This document shows positions 14,522-21,499 of a stretch of DNA of 64,000 nucleotides, piece by piece. The stretch's first letter is position 1. Every line of letters begins with the position of its first letter. The stretch is taken from IMG/VR virus record IMGVR_UViG_3300031772_000016, positions 1 through 64,000 of that record; one strand, 5' to 3'. Under the pieces are notes generated by a model. The model searched no databases, had not been told where the DNA came from, and saw nothing but the letters and a program-made list of their open reading frames with translations. The translations under genes were made by a program, and so were the position numbers. Origin of the DNA: a virus.

Positions 14522-17134
14522 ATGAAAGAAACAATCGTGTCTTTAGATGAAGACAGCTTGAAAAAGTTGTACTGTGTATTTGGGCTAACTGCTAGGGAGA
14601 TAGGCAATCTTGTGGGTCTTACAGAGAGTGCTATCTTACTTAGGCTAAAAAAGGTTAACCTAACACCAGGCTGTCGAGCTGTAAGAGATACAGTAGTCGA
14701 GATAGAGTACACTGGACAAAGATTTGATGCTAAAAATCTTTTGACCAAAGAAGCTTTAAATGATCTCGTAAAAAAAGGCATGTCCGACAAAGAAATAGGC
14801 TCTTTGTTTAACATGACTGGAGAGGGTGTCGCTTATAGAAGGAAACAATGGAGTTTATCTTCTGCCAAAGACAACTATAATTCTAGACGTTTGTTGGAGG
14901 CTGCTAGTAAAGAGTCGATAGAGGCAGACTACTATAGCATGACCGTTGACGAGTTTTCCGAAAAATATGCTGTTAGTAAAATAGTTTGGATACCTTATAT
15001 AGACAGCCTAGGGATTGCCAGAAAAAAGGATAAGAGAATAAGTGAGTATCCTGTTCTGACTCCTGAGCAGACTCGTCTAATAATTGGTGGGATGCTGGGT
15101 GATGGAGGTATAACAAACGACGGCAGGTACTATGAGTTTCATGCTAAAAAACAAGAGAATTATCTGAGAAAAAAACACAGAATCCTGGCACCATATAGCA
15201 CGTCTATAACGCCACAGGATGATGGGTCTGGGTTCAGGTTTGACACTATATCTCACCCGGTATTTCATGAGTTTAGAAAACTTTTCTATAAAGAAGGGGT
15301 AAAAGGCAAGTTTATTCCAGTAGATTTTATTGTGAAAAATTGGAGTGATGATATTTTAGCCTATTGGTTTTTTGATGATGGCTATATCGATGATGTAACA
15401 GGCGATATCTGCATCTCCAATTTTTGTCCTGATTTTGATAATTTACGATCTTTGGCCTCTTTTTTAGATGGGAAATATCAGTGGGGGTTTCATTGCGGTA
15501 CGGCAGGGGATAGCATATACCGTGTCTCTGTTTCTAAAGGATATGCCCGTAATTTCGGTAATTTGTTGATAAAGTACGCTACACCCGACGTATACTATAA
15601 AGTGCCTGAAATTTCTTTAACTGTAGATCATGTGAGCGAGCTTACCCTTGAAGAATTCTCTGACATAAAGCCTAAATTTTACAGGCTGACAGATGATGTC
15701 CAAAAGATCTCTATAGAGAACATAGTGTTTGATTACTATAGAAAGAGAGGGTTTCCTTTTTCGACTCTATCTGTTGAACGACAAAATTACATTTTAAAAT
15801 CATTTATGGAGGGGTCAGTATCTTGTTGCAACAACACGATATCATACAGCACGTCAGGGATGCCTCTTTGTGAGAAGTTTTTTCCAAATATATACAAAGC
15901 AAGCAGAAAAGGATATAAGGCACCTTTGGATTTGTGGGATGATGATAATTTCCTTAAATCTTTGATTCGTAATAGGCTCAGATACGCAGACAGACTGACA
16001 ACCGCGGCTATGAGGACTGGCATAAAGCTGACAAAGGCATGTGTCTCCAATTTTAAGCCTACTATAGCTAAGTATGTGTACTCTAATTACTGTTCGAACG
16101 GTAGGGTTCTTGACTACGCTTGCGGTTTCGGGTCAAGGATGCTGGCAGCAATGTCATTAGGCTTGGAGTATGTTGGCTACGAACCTTCTGTGGACACCTA
16201 TGACAACCTTATGAAGTTTGGAGATTTTCTTAGCAGCAGAACCTCTGGTACTTTTAAGATCTTAAACGAGGGTAGTGAAACAGGAATATACAGGGAAGGT
16301 TATTTTAGTTTGGCGTTCTCATCCCCGCCTTATTTTGATTTTGAGTGCTATTCTAATGATCCAGGTCAAAGTGTGGTCAGATTCAGTACATTTGAAGCCT
16401 GGTTAGAGGGTTATTGGAAACAGACTATGATCAATTGCTATAGAGCATTGACACCTGATGGCTTTTTTGGTATGTGTTTCAGTACAAAGGTAGCTAAGGA
16501 GCAGATTGCTTATACTTTGTCTCAGGCTACCGACATTGGCTACTATTATTGTGGAGGGTATAAGGTACCTTTTAAGCAAGTTTTCTCGGGAAGCGACTCT
16601 TATGAGGTTATTTTGATTTTTTCGAAAGTTCCGCCAAAAGAAACCCCTATAGATATAAACAGATTTATTCAAGAGGTACCCTACAAAAAAGAAAGCCTGT
16701 TTAGTGAGGTAAAACGTAATAAAAGAGAATCTAATACCGAGGCTATAAACGAGGCTGTAGTAAAATTCAAGGAGTTGTCCGCTGTTGTGGGTACATCACG
16801 GGACACCTACGATGACCCGAAGCTACTAGGTGTCCCAGCACATGTTTTAGAGCACCATTATGGTGGCTGGAACAGTTTCGTAATAGCTTGTGGAGTAGAG
16901 CCGGGGTACGTCGCAAAGAACCCCGTGGAGCATGTTAAAGAGTATCTGTTGGAGTGTTTGTCGTGTGGGGAGACTCTGTCTTTTTATGAGTATGAGAAGA
17001 GGACGAAGATACCTGCTACGAGGCTCAAGAGAATTTTCAATGCGGGTAGACCGTACGCACATTTGAAAGAGCGACTTTTTTATGTAGCTCTTGACGTGTC
17101 TCTGCATGAAGAGTTTTTGAAGAATTTCGAATAG
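14522..17134 (+). CDS. fusion of HTH modules, LAGLIDADG endonuclease, S-P-P-Y DNA methyltransferase and HNH-associated repeat
   Basis: 870 residues. Helix-turn-helix-like segments lie near 22-46 (LTAREIGNLVGLTESAILLR) and 88-112 (MSDKEIGSLFNMTGEGVAYR). LAGLIDADG part: first motif RLIIGGMLGDGG near 184-195, second LAYWFFDDGYIDD near 277-290. Methyltransferase part: a conserved lead-in (VSNFKPTIAKYVYSNYC), SAM-binding motif VLDYACGFGSRML near 528-540, and catalytic SPPY near 600-603. The C-terminus has a homing-endonuclease-associated repeat (GVPAHVLEHHYGGWNSFVIA, about 768-790). Known LAGLIDADG enzymes cut long DNA sites to spread their own gene; SPPY enzymes methylate adenine N6 or cytosine N4. 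Both in one chain suggests cut and self-protect. Sits directly behind the capsid gene, with its own promoter and AT-rich codons. A paralogue is at 36630. Confidence 0.85.
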   Translation: MKETIVSLDEDSLKKLYCVFGLTAREIGNLVGLTESAILLRLKKVNLTPGCRAVRDTVVEIEYTGQRFDAKNLLTKEALNDLVKKGMSDKEIGSLFNMTGEGVAYRRKQWSLSSAKDNYNSRRLLEAASKESIEADYYSMTVDEFSEKYAVSKIVWIPYIDSLGIARKKDKRISEYPVLTPEQTRLIIGGMLGDGGITNDGRYYEFHAKKQENYLRKKHRILAPYSTSITPQDDGSGFRFDTISHPVFHEFRKLFYKEGVKGKFIPVDFIVKNWSDDILAYWFFDDGYIDDVTGDICISNFCPDFDNLRSLASFLDGKYQWGFHCGTAGDSIYRVSVSKGYARNFGNLLIKYATPDVYYKVPEISLTVDHVSELTLEEFSDIKPKFYRLTDDVQKISIENIVFDYYRKRGFPFSTLSVERQNYILKSFMEGSVSCCNNTISYSTSGMPLCEKFFPNIYKASRKGYKAPLDLWDDDNFLKSLIRNRLRYADRLTTAAMRTGIKLTKACVSNFKPTIAKYVYSNYCSNGRVLDYACGFGSRMLAAMSLGLEYVGYEPSVDTYDNLMKFGDFLSSRTSGTFKILNEGSETGIYREGYFSLAFSSPPYFDFECYSNDPGQSVVRFSTFEAWLEGYWKQTMINCYRALTPDGFFGMCFSTKVAKEQIAYTLSQATDIGYYYCGGYKVPFKQVFSGSDSYEVILIFSKVPPKETPIDINRFIQEVPYKKESLFSEVKRNKRESNTEAINEAVVKFKELSAVVGTSRDTYDDPKLLGVPAHVLEHHYGGWNSFVIACGVEPGYVAKNPVEHVKEYLLECLSCGETLSFYEYEKRTKIPATRLKRIFNAGRPYAHLKERLFYVALDVSLHEEFLKNFE

Positions 17135-17144
17135 GGTTTCTCAC

Positions 17145-17270
17145 ATGAACTATGAAAATATTGTTTTACAAAAGCAGAATGTAAAAGCTCTTGAGTTCTA
17201 CAAAAGACAAGGCTATGTTGAGCAGGGTGAGAAAAACGACTGCGTAATTTTCAGTAAAAGGATTGTCTGA
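17145..17270 (+). CDS. 41-residue GNAT-tail-like peptide (possible remnant)
   Basis: MNYENIVLQKQNVKALEFYK then RQGYVEQGEKNDCVIFSKRI. The N-x-x-A-x-x-F-Y-x-x-x-G-Y pattern is that of the C-terminal strand-helix of GNAT acetyltransferases, but the acetyl-CoA-binding part is missing. It has no strong ribosome site, begins 11 nt after the fusion gene and overlaps the nuclease start by one base (TGATG). It may be the remnant of an acetyltransferase gene lost when the accessory block was assembled, or a real small protein. Confidence 0.45.
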   Translation: MNYENIVLQKQNVKALEFYKRQGYVEQGEKNDCVIFSKRIV

Positions 17271-17989
17271 TGATTTCTTTATCTACCTGGAATATGGACT
17301 ATTGGAAGCACAGGACAAAGTTTCGAGAGTCCTGCGCATATTATTTAGAGGATATCGACTCTGACATCAAAATATTTCAAGAGGCACTACCTGATACCAC
17401 TGTTTTCAAGAAGGAGAGTTTAGTGTGGCACGCTATAGGAGATAAAAGAACATGGGGATCTGGGATATACTGTGAAAAGTATCCTATACGAGAGTACCCT
17501 TTCAAAACGGATCTTTACGGCTCTGTCACTGCTGCAGAGATCAGTATAAAGCCTGATTTTAGTTTGGTTGTTGTGTCCCTCTATGGGATTTTAGAGTGTA
17601 TAAATGGGTCGTTTTACTCGATCTCTAATCTACATAGAATTTTTTCAGATTTGACAGGGACTATAGAAGGCGGCAAAACAAAAAAGAGAGTTGTTATCGC
17701 TGGAGATTTTAATGCCAGCCTGCAGTTTGATGAGAGGCAGCCTGTGAAGTCACACCAGGTGTTCTTCGATCGGTTGAGAGCTTGGGGACTGCACAACTGT
17801 TTTGATGGGCACTACTCTAATTTCATTCAAACCTATAGAAACAAAAGGAGTAGCGTGCCGTGGCAGAGTGATTACATTTTTGTAAGTGGCTTTTTGGTAC
17901 CTTTTTTGAAATCTTGTGTCGTGATAGAAAACGAGAAAGTTATGCGTATGTCTGATCACAACATAGTCCACATTGAAATAGACATCTAA
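17270..17989 (+). CDS. endonuclease/exonuclease/phosphatase (EEP) family protein
   Basis: 239 residues. EEP-fold landmarks are in order: metal-binding N8 (LSTWNMDYW), E38 (IKIFQEALP), GDFNAS (D146 and N148), QSDYIFVS near 203-210, and SDHNIV (D229, H230) at the end. The family includes exonuclease III, DNase I and phosphodiesterases, which hydrolyse phosphodiester bonds with a divalent metal. The substrate cannot be read from sequence. Codon use is AT-rich like the preceding homing gene, and start and stop overlap with the GNAT-like peptide, so it appears to be part of the same inserted block behind the capsid gene. Confidence 0.8.
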   Translation: MISLSTWNMDYWKHRTKFRESCAYYLEDIDSDIKIFQEALPDTTVFKKESLVWHAIGDKRTWGSGIYCEKYPIREYPFKTDLYGSVTAAEISIKPDFSLVVVSLYGILECINGSFYSISNLHRIFSDLTGTIEGGKTKKRVVIAGDFNASLQFDERQPVKSHQVFFDRLRAWGLHNCFDGHYSNFIQTYRNKRSSVPWQSDYIFVSGFLVPFLKSCVVIENEKVMRMSDHNIVHIEIDI

Positions 17990-18002
17990 AAGGAGACTCA
18001 TT

Positions 18003-18296
18003 ATGACTCGCCCCAAGAAAGCCTGCGTAGAGATTCATCTCGGGTATTTTAAGCAAGGAGATGACCTTGCACACTGCCTTAAAGAAACTAAAACACCTAA
18101 GGCTGCTTTTAAGATGCACGCAGAAATTATGCGATCTGTAGCTGAGCATCTCGACAAAGTGGCTGCTTTGGTAGCAAAACATAAGGTAGAGGTGCAGGCA
18201 GACACGCATATGATTCAAATTTGTTGTGACAAGAAAATGGCCAGCACTCTTATTAAGGCAGAGCTGGCTGATAAAGATCCTATGGAAGACGAGTAG
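18003..18296 (+). CDS. hypothetical protein
   Basis: 97 residues with ribosome site AGGAGA. Helical, with a histidine/lysine-rich middle (SVAEHLDKVAALVAKHKVEV) and an acidic end. Two cysteines (ICC) near the C-terminus. 13 nt after the EEP gene; no family recognised. The following gap contains a promoter-like motif, so this is the last gene of the accessory block. Confidence 0.55.
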   Translation: MTRPKKACVEIHLGYFKQGDDLAHCLKETKTPKAAFKMHAEIMRSVAEHLDKVAALVAKHKVEVQADTHMIQICCDKKMASTLIKAELADKDPMEDE

Positions 18297-18310
18297 CCCG
18301 CCCCCGCTAA

Positions 18311-18323
18311 TACTCTCCTAATA
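18311..18323 (+). promoter_or_regulatory. phage promoter-like motif TACTCTCCTAATA
   Basis: TAnTCTnnTAATA family; TATATATCTAC follows about 20 nt downstream. Lies 45 nt before the RHH gene. Confidence 0.65.
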
Positions 18324-18367
18324 AAATCTCCGATAGATATAACTATATATCTACTGGAGATCCTCTC

Positions 18368-18553
18368 TTGAAGAAGTCCCTCGTCAGTCTCACTACTCGC
18401 CAGGACACGATTCTTCGGTCATTATCTAAGGATCTGGAGATCTCATTGTCTGAATTGGTCCGTAGGGCTGTGGACAGGTATATAGATGACCTTGTGAAAA
18501 GCGGGGCTATAGAGAAGCGGCCTTCTGGTAGTGTTGGTTTGTTGAAGCTATAA
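18368..18553 (+). CDS. ribbon-helix-helix (CopG/Arc-like) DNA-binding protein
   Basis: 61 residues, TTG start with GGAGA 7 nt upstream. The N-terminal strand KKSLVSLTTRQDTILRSLSK is followed by LEISLSELVRRAVDRYIDDL, the classic strand-helix-helix of dimeric CopG-type repressors. It is a single-gene unit between two promoter-like motifs (18311 and 18554), so it probably regulates phage transcription; its operator is not identified. A second RHH gene lies at 26911. Confidence 0.75.
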   Translation: MKKSLVSLTTRQDTILRSLSKDLEISLSELVRRAVDRYIDDLVKSGAIEKRPSGSVGLLKL

Positions 18554-18566
18554 TAGTCTTCTAATA
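18554..18566 (+). promoter_or_regulatory. phage promoter-like motif TAGTCTTCTAATA
   Basis: TAnTCTnnTAATA family, followed 20 nt later by GCTATATCCATA, identical to the second element at 3101. Lies 43 nt before the peptidase gene. Confidence 0.7.
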
Positions 18567-18608
18567 ACAAAATGTAATTGTCTGTGCTATATCCATATAG
18601 AGTTTTTC

Positions 18609-19301
18609 ATGCTGACAACAACTAAGCTGCGGAAAATAGCTGCAGATGTCCGAGTCTACAGTGAGAAAGTAGACGTCATAGGTCATTTGAAGGACTCCTA
18701 TGATATAGAGGTTGACCCTGATACGGACGATGAGTTTGTTAGTGTGTTGAGCGACAGCCTGGATAGATTGCCTGCTGATTTGGTGCGTGATTGTGGGATA
18801 AAGACATTAGGTTTTGAGGATCTTGGTCCCTCCAAGGAGTACTACCCCAATCACGGTAAATACAAGGACAACACTCTTTACATCAATCATCAGATCATAG
18901 AAGATCCTACGCTGATTGTAGACCCGGATAGCGGGTCATCTGTGAATAAGTTTGATCAGACACTGTACCATGAGTTGGGTCACGGGTGGGATGAGGTCAA
19001 CGGCAGTAATGGTACAGAGCTGTCTCTGCAAAAAGATTGGTTGAGTTTGTCTAAGTGGTCGGAGAAACCTGTACCTGGGTACAAGCGTGTGATCATACAA
19101 GAGCCTGGATCCCCAGTTATGAAGGGGGAGTATTACTACTCTCCAGACGCGGGGTTTACACGGTTTTATGCACGCAGAAATCCATGGGATGATTTTGGGG
19201 ACTCTTTCTCTTATTACGTGGCTGGCCTCAAGAGTTTTCTTCCTGCGAACAAAGTAGCCTATTTCGATAGCAAACTCGGAAAATATTTCAAAGGACGGTG
19301 A
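18609..19301 (+). CDS. zincin-type metallopeptidase
   Basis: 230 residues. The zinc-binding motif H121-E-L-G-H125 (LYHELGHGWDEVNG) lies in the second half. A later acidic helix (WDDFGDSFSYYV) could supply the third ligand, as in gluzincins related to lethal-factor-like proteases. The first ~100 residues are polar, with no signal peptide, so the enzyme probably acts in the cytoplasm or in the virion. Possible roles are virion-protein processing or cleavage of a host protein. Ribosome site weak. First gene of an operon with the hypothetical gene at 19305. Confidence 0.7.
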   Translation: MLTTTKLRKIAADVRVYSEKVDVIGHLKDSYDIEVDPDTDDEFVSVLSDSLDRLPADLVRDCGIKTLGFEDLGPSKEYYPNHGKYKDNTLYINHQIIEDPTLIVDPDSGSSVNKFDQTLYHELGHGWDEVNGSNGTELSLQKDWLSLSKWSEKPVPGYKRVIIQEPGSPVMKGEYYYSPDAGFTRFYARRNPWDDFGDSFSYYVAGLKSFLPANKVAYFDSKLGKYFKGR

Positions 19302-19304
19302 CCG

Positions 19305-19895
19305 ATGGATAAAGATATCTCGTTGGCTTTGGAGAGTGTGTCCTCCGTTTTGAAGGACAGGGGTTTTGCTAAAGAGGCTGCTGTGGTGGAGGCTGTGAAG
19401 GCTGTGGAGTCTGTGGAGTCTGCGGACGCCCGCTTTACTCGGGACAGAGCGTATTTCCCTCCTCGGCCTAACATTTATCCGCAGGGCGTATCAGATTCTG
19501 CACCTAAAAACATAGGTGAGAGTTTAGAGCTTTACCCTTCCGGTAAGCATAAGAGTATCAAGTCTCTAGAGGAGATAAAAAGGAGCGTAAGAACTATGTC
19601 TCCTAAGGCGATTGAAGAAGAGTATAGATTGAACGATGATCCAGAAGTAAAGAAATTTCTTTTAAAGGTTTTAGGTGCTGATAAGTCTTTGTCGGACATA
19701 GGAGTCGTGACCCCAGAAAATATGAATCAGCAAATTAGATACAACACTAATCCAGGAGTTAGAGATCATTTTTTAGTTAGAAGACAGGTGATGCAGGATA
19801 AACTATCGTCCCTCGGACAGTCTCTCACAGATCGTGGGTATGAGGCTCTCGGCAGACGTCTGTTCGAGGCCGCGGGTAGGCTGTATATAGCATAA
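19305..19895 (+). CDS. hypothetical protein
   Basis: 196 residues, 3 nt after the peptidase stop. The N-terminus is helical (SLALESVSSVLKDRGFAKEA) and resembles the short N-terminal helices of several putative head/virion proteins in this window (55682 starts similarly, IALAKRLEGLSKVF). The rest is charged with no recognised motif. Possibly a virion or peptidase-partner protein. Confidence 0.5.
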   Translation: MDKDISLALESVSSVLKDRGFAKEAAVVEAVKAVESVESADARFTRDRAYFPPRPNIYPQGVSDSAPKNIGESLELYPSGKHKSIKSLEEIKRSVRTMSPKAIEEEYRLNDDPEVKKFLLKVLGADKSLSDIGVVTPENMNQQIRYNTNPGVRDHFLVRRQVMQDKLSSLGQSLTDRGYEALGRRLFEAAGRLYIA

Positions 19896-19968
19896 CATCT
19901 CAAACGAAGGGGGCCTTTGTATGTGGAGCGCGTTTTGTGGGGGAGATGGGAAAGTGAGTGTGATGAGA

Positions 19969-19997
19969 TTGACATAACATTTGTTAGATAGTGTGTT
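19969..19997 (+). promoter_or_regulatory. possible sigma70-like promoter for the HNH gene
   Basis: TTGACA (perfect -35 hexamer, 19969-19974), 17-nt spacer, TGTGTT (weak -10). It would start transcription near 20004, right at the 5' edge of the folded RNA leader. Confidence 0.4.
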
Positions 19998-20008
19998 GTA
20001 ATAAAAAG

Positions 20009-20057
20009 GCTGGATAGGGTTCGCGACCCGAAAAGTGCTTTCCGAGCACCTTCCAGC
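20009..20057 (+). ncRNA. three-way-junction RNA leader upstream of the HNH gene
   Basis: P1 GCTGGA (20009-20014) with TCCAGC (20052-20057); P2 GGGT (20017) with ACCC (20026-20029), loop TCGCG; P3 GTGCT (20035-20039) with AGCAC (20045-20049), loop TTCCG. Joining strands are TA, GAAAA and CT. It is not followed by a T-run, so it is not a terminator. It lies 36 nt before the HNH start and is a candidate regulatory or processing element. I cannot match it to a known class. Confidence 0.55.
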
Positions 20058-20092
20058 TTATATATTCGGAAAATTAACTACGGAGGTTAATC

Positions 20093-21019
20093 ATGTCAAG
20101 TAATGAGGATTTGTCAGGAAAAGTTTTTGGTGATATGACTGTTATTGGGTATGTTGGAAAAGATAAGAACCAAGCTAGGGTGTGGAAGTGTAAATGCTCT
20201 TGTGGTAAATTTTTTGAAGCTATAACGAGCAAAATAAAGAGAGGGATTGTAAAAGGGTGTGGGTGTCATACAGGGAGCCCCGCTGATCTTGTTGGAAAAA
20301 GATTTGGAAAACAGCTTGTTATAAGCTTGAGTCCTAGGAAAAATCATAAAGTTATATTGTGGGAGTGCTTGTGCGATTGTGGTAAAAAAACATACAGAAC
20401 AACAGGTAAACTTCTTTCCGGTGCTACTATTTCTTGTGGGTGTTCAAGAGAAGGCCCTAGGCAGGATCTTACAGGAAGAGTTTTTGGTAGATTAACAGTG
20501 GTTTCTTTAAAAGGCAAAAACAAGCAAGGTAATTATGTGTGGCAGTGCGTATGCTCTTGCGGAAATACTCATGTGGTAAGCGCTTGCCAATTACTTGCAA
20601 AAAACAGAGCAACAAAGTCGTGCGGGTGTTATTATAGAGATTCCAGAACTAGATTACGGCTCCCTCCTGGAGAGTCTTCTTTTAACTCTATATACATAAT
20701 ATACAGATCTCACGCTTTTAAAAGTGGTAGGGTGTTTTCTTTGACTAAGGATTTTTTTAGGGATATCACAAAAAAATCTTGTTTTTACTGTGGCTCAGAG
20801 CCTGCTCAAAGCAGAAAGATGAAAAAGACTAGCATACCTTATGTTTATAACGGACTCGATAGAGTGGATAACACTAAAGGATACTCTATCGATAATGTAG
20901 TGCCTTGTTGTAAAACGTGCAATTTTATGAAAAAGAATTTGCCAAAAGCTGATTTTATAGAGCATGTTCACAAAATATCAAATCATTTAAAAGGGGGTGT
21001 TTGTGCTAGATTTTCTTAG
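20093..21019 (+). CDS. free-standing HNH homing endonuclease with three zinc-ribbon repeats
   Basis: 308 residues, strong ribosome site CGGAGG. Three repeats of ~60 residues each begin D-L-x-G-x-x-F-G (DLSGKVFGDMTVI, DLVGKRFGKQLVI, DLTGRVFGRLTVV) and contain W-x-C-x-C-x-C-G and a closing CGC. This DNA-binding repeat is often found with phage HNH enzymes. The C-terminal HNH nuclease has CFYCG near 229, NGLDRVDNTKGYSIDNVVPC and CCKTCNFMKK. It is expected to cut a specific phage site to spread its own gene. Strongly AT-rich compared with neighbours, and preceded by a folded leader and a possible own promoter, which are typical signs of a mobile insertion. Confidence 0.85.
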   Translation: MSSNEDLSGKVFGDMTVIGYVGKDKNQARVWKCKCSCGKFFEAITSKIKRGIVKGCGCHTGSPADLVGKRFGKQLVISLSPRKNHKVILWECLCDCGKKTYRTTGKLLSGATISCGCSREGPRQDLTGRVFGRLTVVSLKGKNKQGNYVWQCVCSCGNTHVVSACQLLAKNRATKSCGCYYRDSRTRLRLPPGESSFNSIYIIYRSHAFKSGRVFSLTKDFFRDITKKSCFYCGSEPAQSRKMKKTSIPYVYNGLDRVDNTKGYSIDNVVPCCKTCNFMKKNLPKADFIEHVHKISNHLKGGVCARFS

Positions 21020-21275
21020 AGGTGACGGGGATAAGATAAGTTCTATGCGATTATATAGTTTTATCATAATTGTTTCTGTTATGTCAGTTTTTGTGGCGCA
21101 TAATGTGGTTGCTATGGTAAATGGTTCTGGTTTTGTGTCTATGGGTATGACAGAGACTGGGTTGATTATCACAGCCGTTTTAGGTAAAACGGTACAGTAT
21201 TTTGGAGAAGTTAGGGCAAAAAATACAGAAGAACCCCTTACCACAGATGCCGTCCCCACAGACAAGAAAGAATAA
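20997..21275 (+). CDS. small two-TM membrane protein, holin-like by topology
   Basis: 92 residues from GTG 20997 (GTG 21003 equally possible), overlapping the end of the HNH gene. Two hydrophobic segments: MRLYSFIIIVSVMSVFVAHN and MTETGLIITAVLGKTVQYFG, then a charged tail. Short phage proteins with this layout and a K-x-x-Q-x-F-G-E-like end after TM2 are common near lysis genes and may be holins or inner-membrane effectors. No lysin is visible beside it, so holin is only a suggestion. Confidence 0.6.
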   Translation: MFVLDFLRGDGDKISSMRLYSFIIIVSVMSVFVAHNVVAMVNGSGFVSMGMTETGLIITAVLGKTVQYFGEVRAKNTEEPLTTDAVPTDKKE

Positions 21276-21280
21276 CCCAC

Positions 21281-21499
21281 ATGCCAGATCCAAAAGATTA
21301 CAAGAAATCCGAAAAAGCAAAGTACATGGATGATTGTATGCACACGACCGTGAAGGTCGAGAAGAAGACTCGAGATCATGGTGTAGCACAGTGTTTGGCG
21401 GTTTGGCGGGAGCACCACGAAGATAAGCCCAAACGTAAGAAGTCCGGGACTCACATTATTCTGAAGATTTTAGCACAGAGGTTGGCACAGTATGCGTGA
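21281..21499 (+). CDS. small basic hypothetical protein
   Basis: 72 residues, lysine/histidine-rich (YKKSEKAKYMDDCMHTTVKV ... VAQCLAVWREHHEDKPKRKK). The pattern of a cysteine pair and a helix resembles small uncharacterised phage proteins. It ends 8 nt inside the next gene, suggesting coupling. Function unknown. Confidence 0.55.
   Translation: MPDPKDYKKSEKAKYMDDCMHTTVKVEKKTRDHGVAQCLAVWREHHEDKPKRKKSGTHIILKILAQRLAQYA

Noticed and set aside
20009-20057. Hammerhead ribozyme
   Set aside because: The GAAA joining strand fits, but the required CTGATGA is absent (CTGGATA instead) and the first junction is only two bases.
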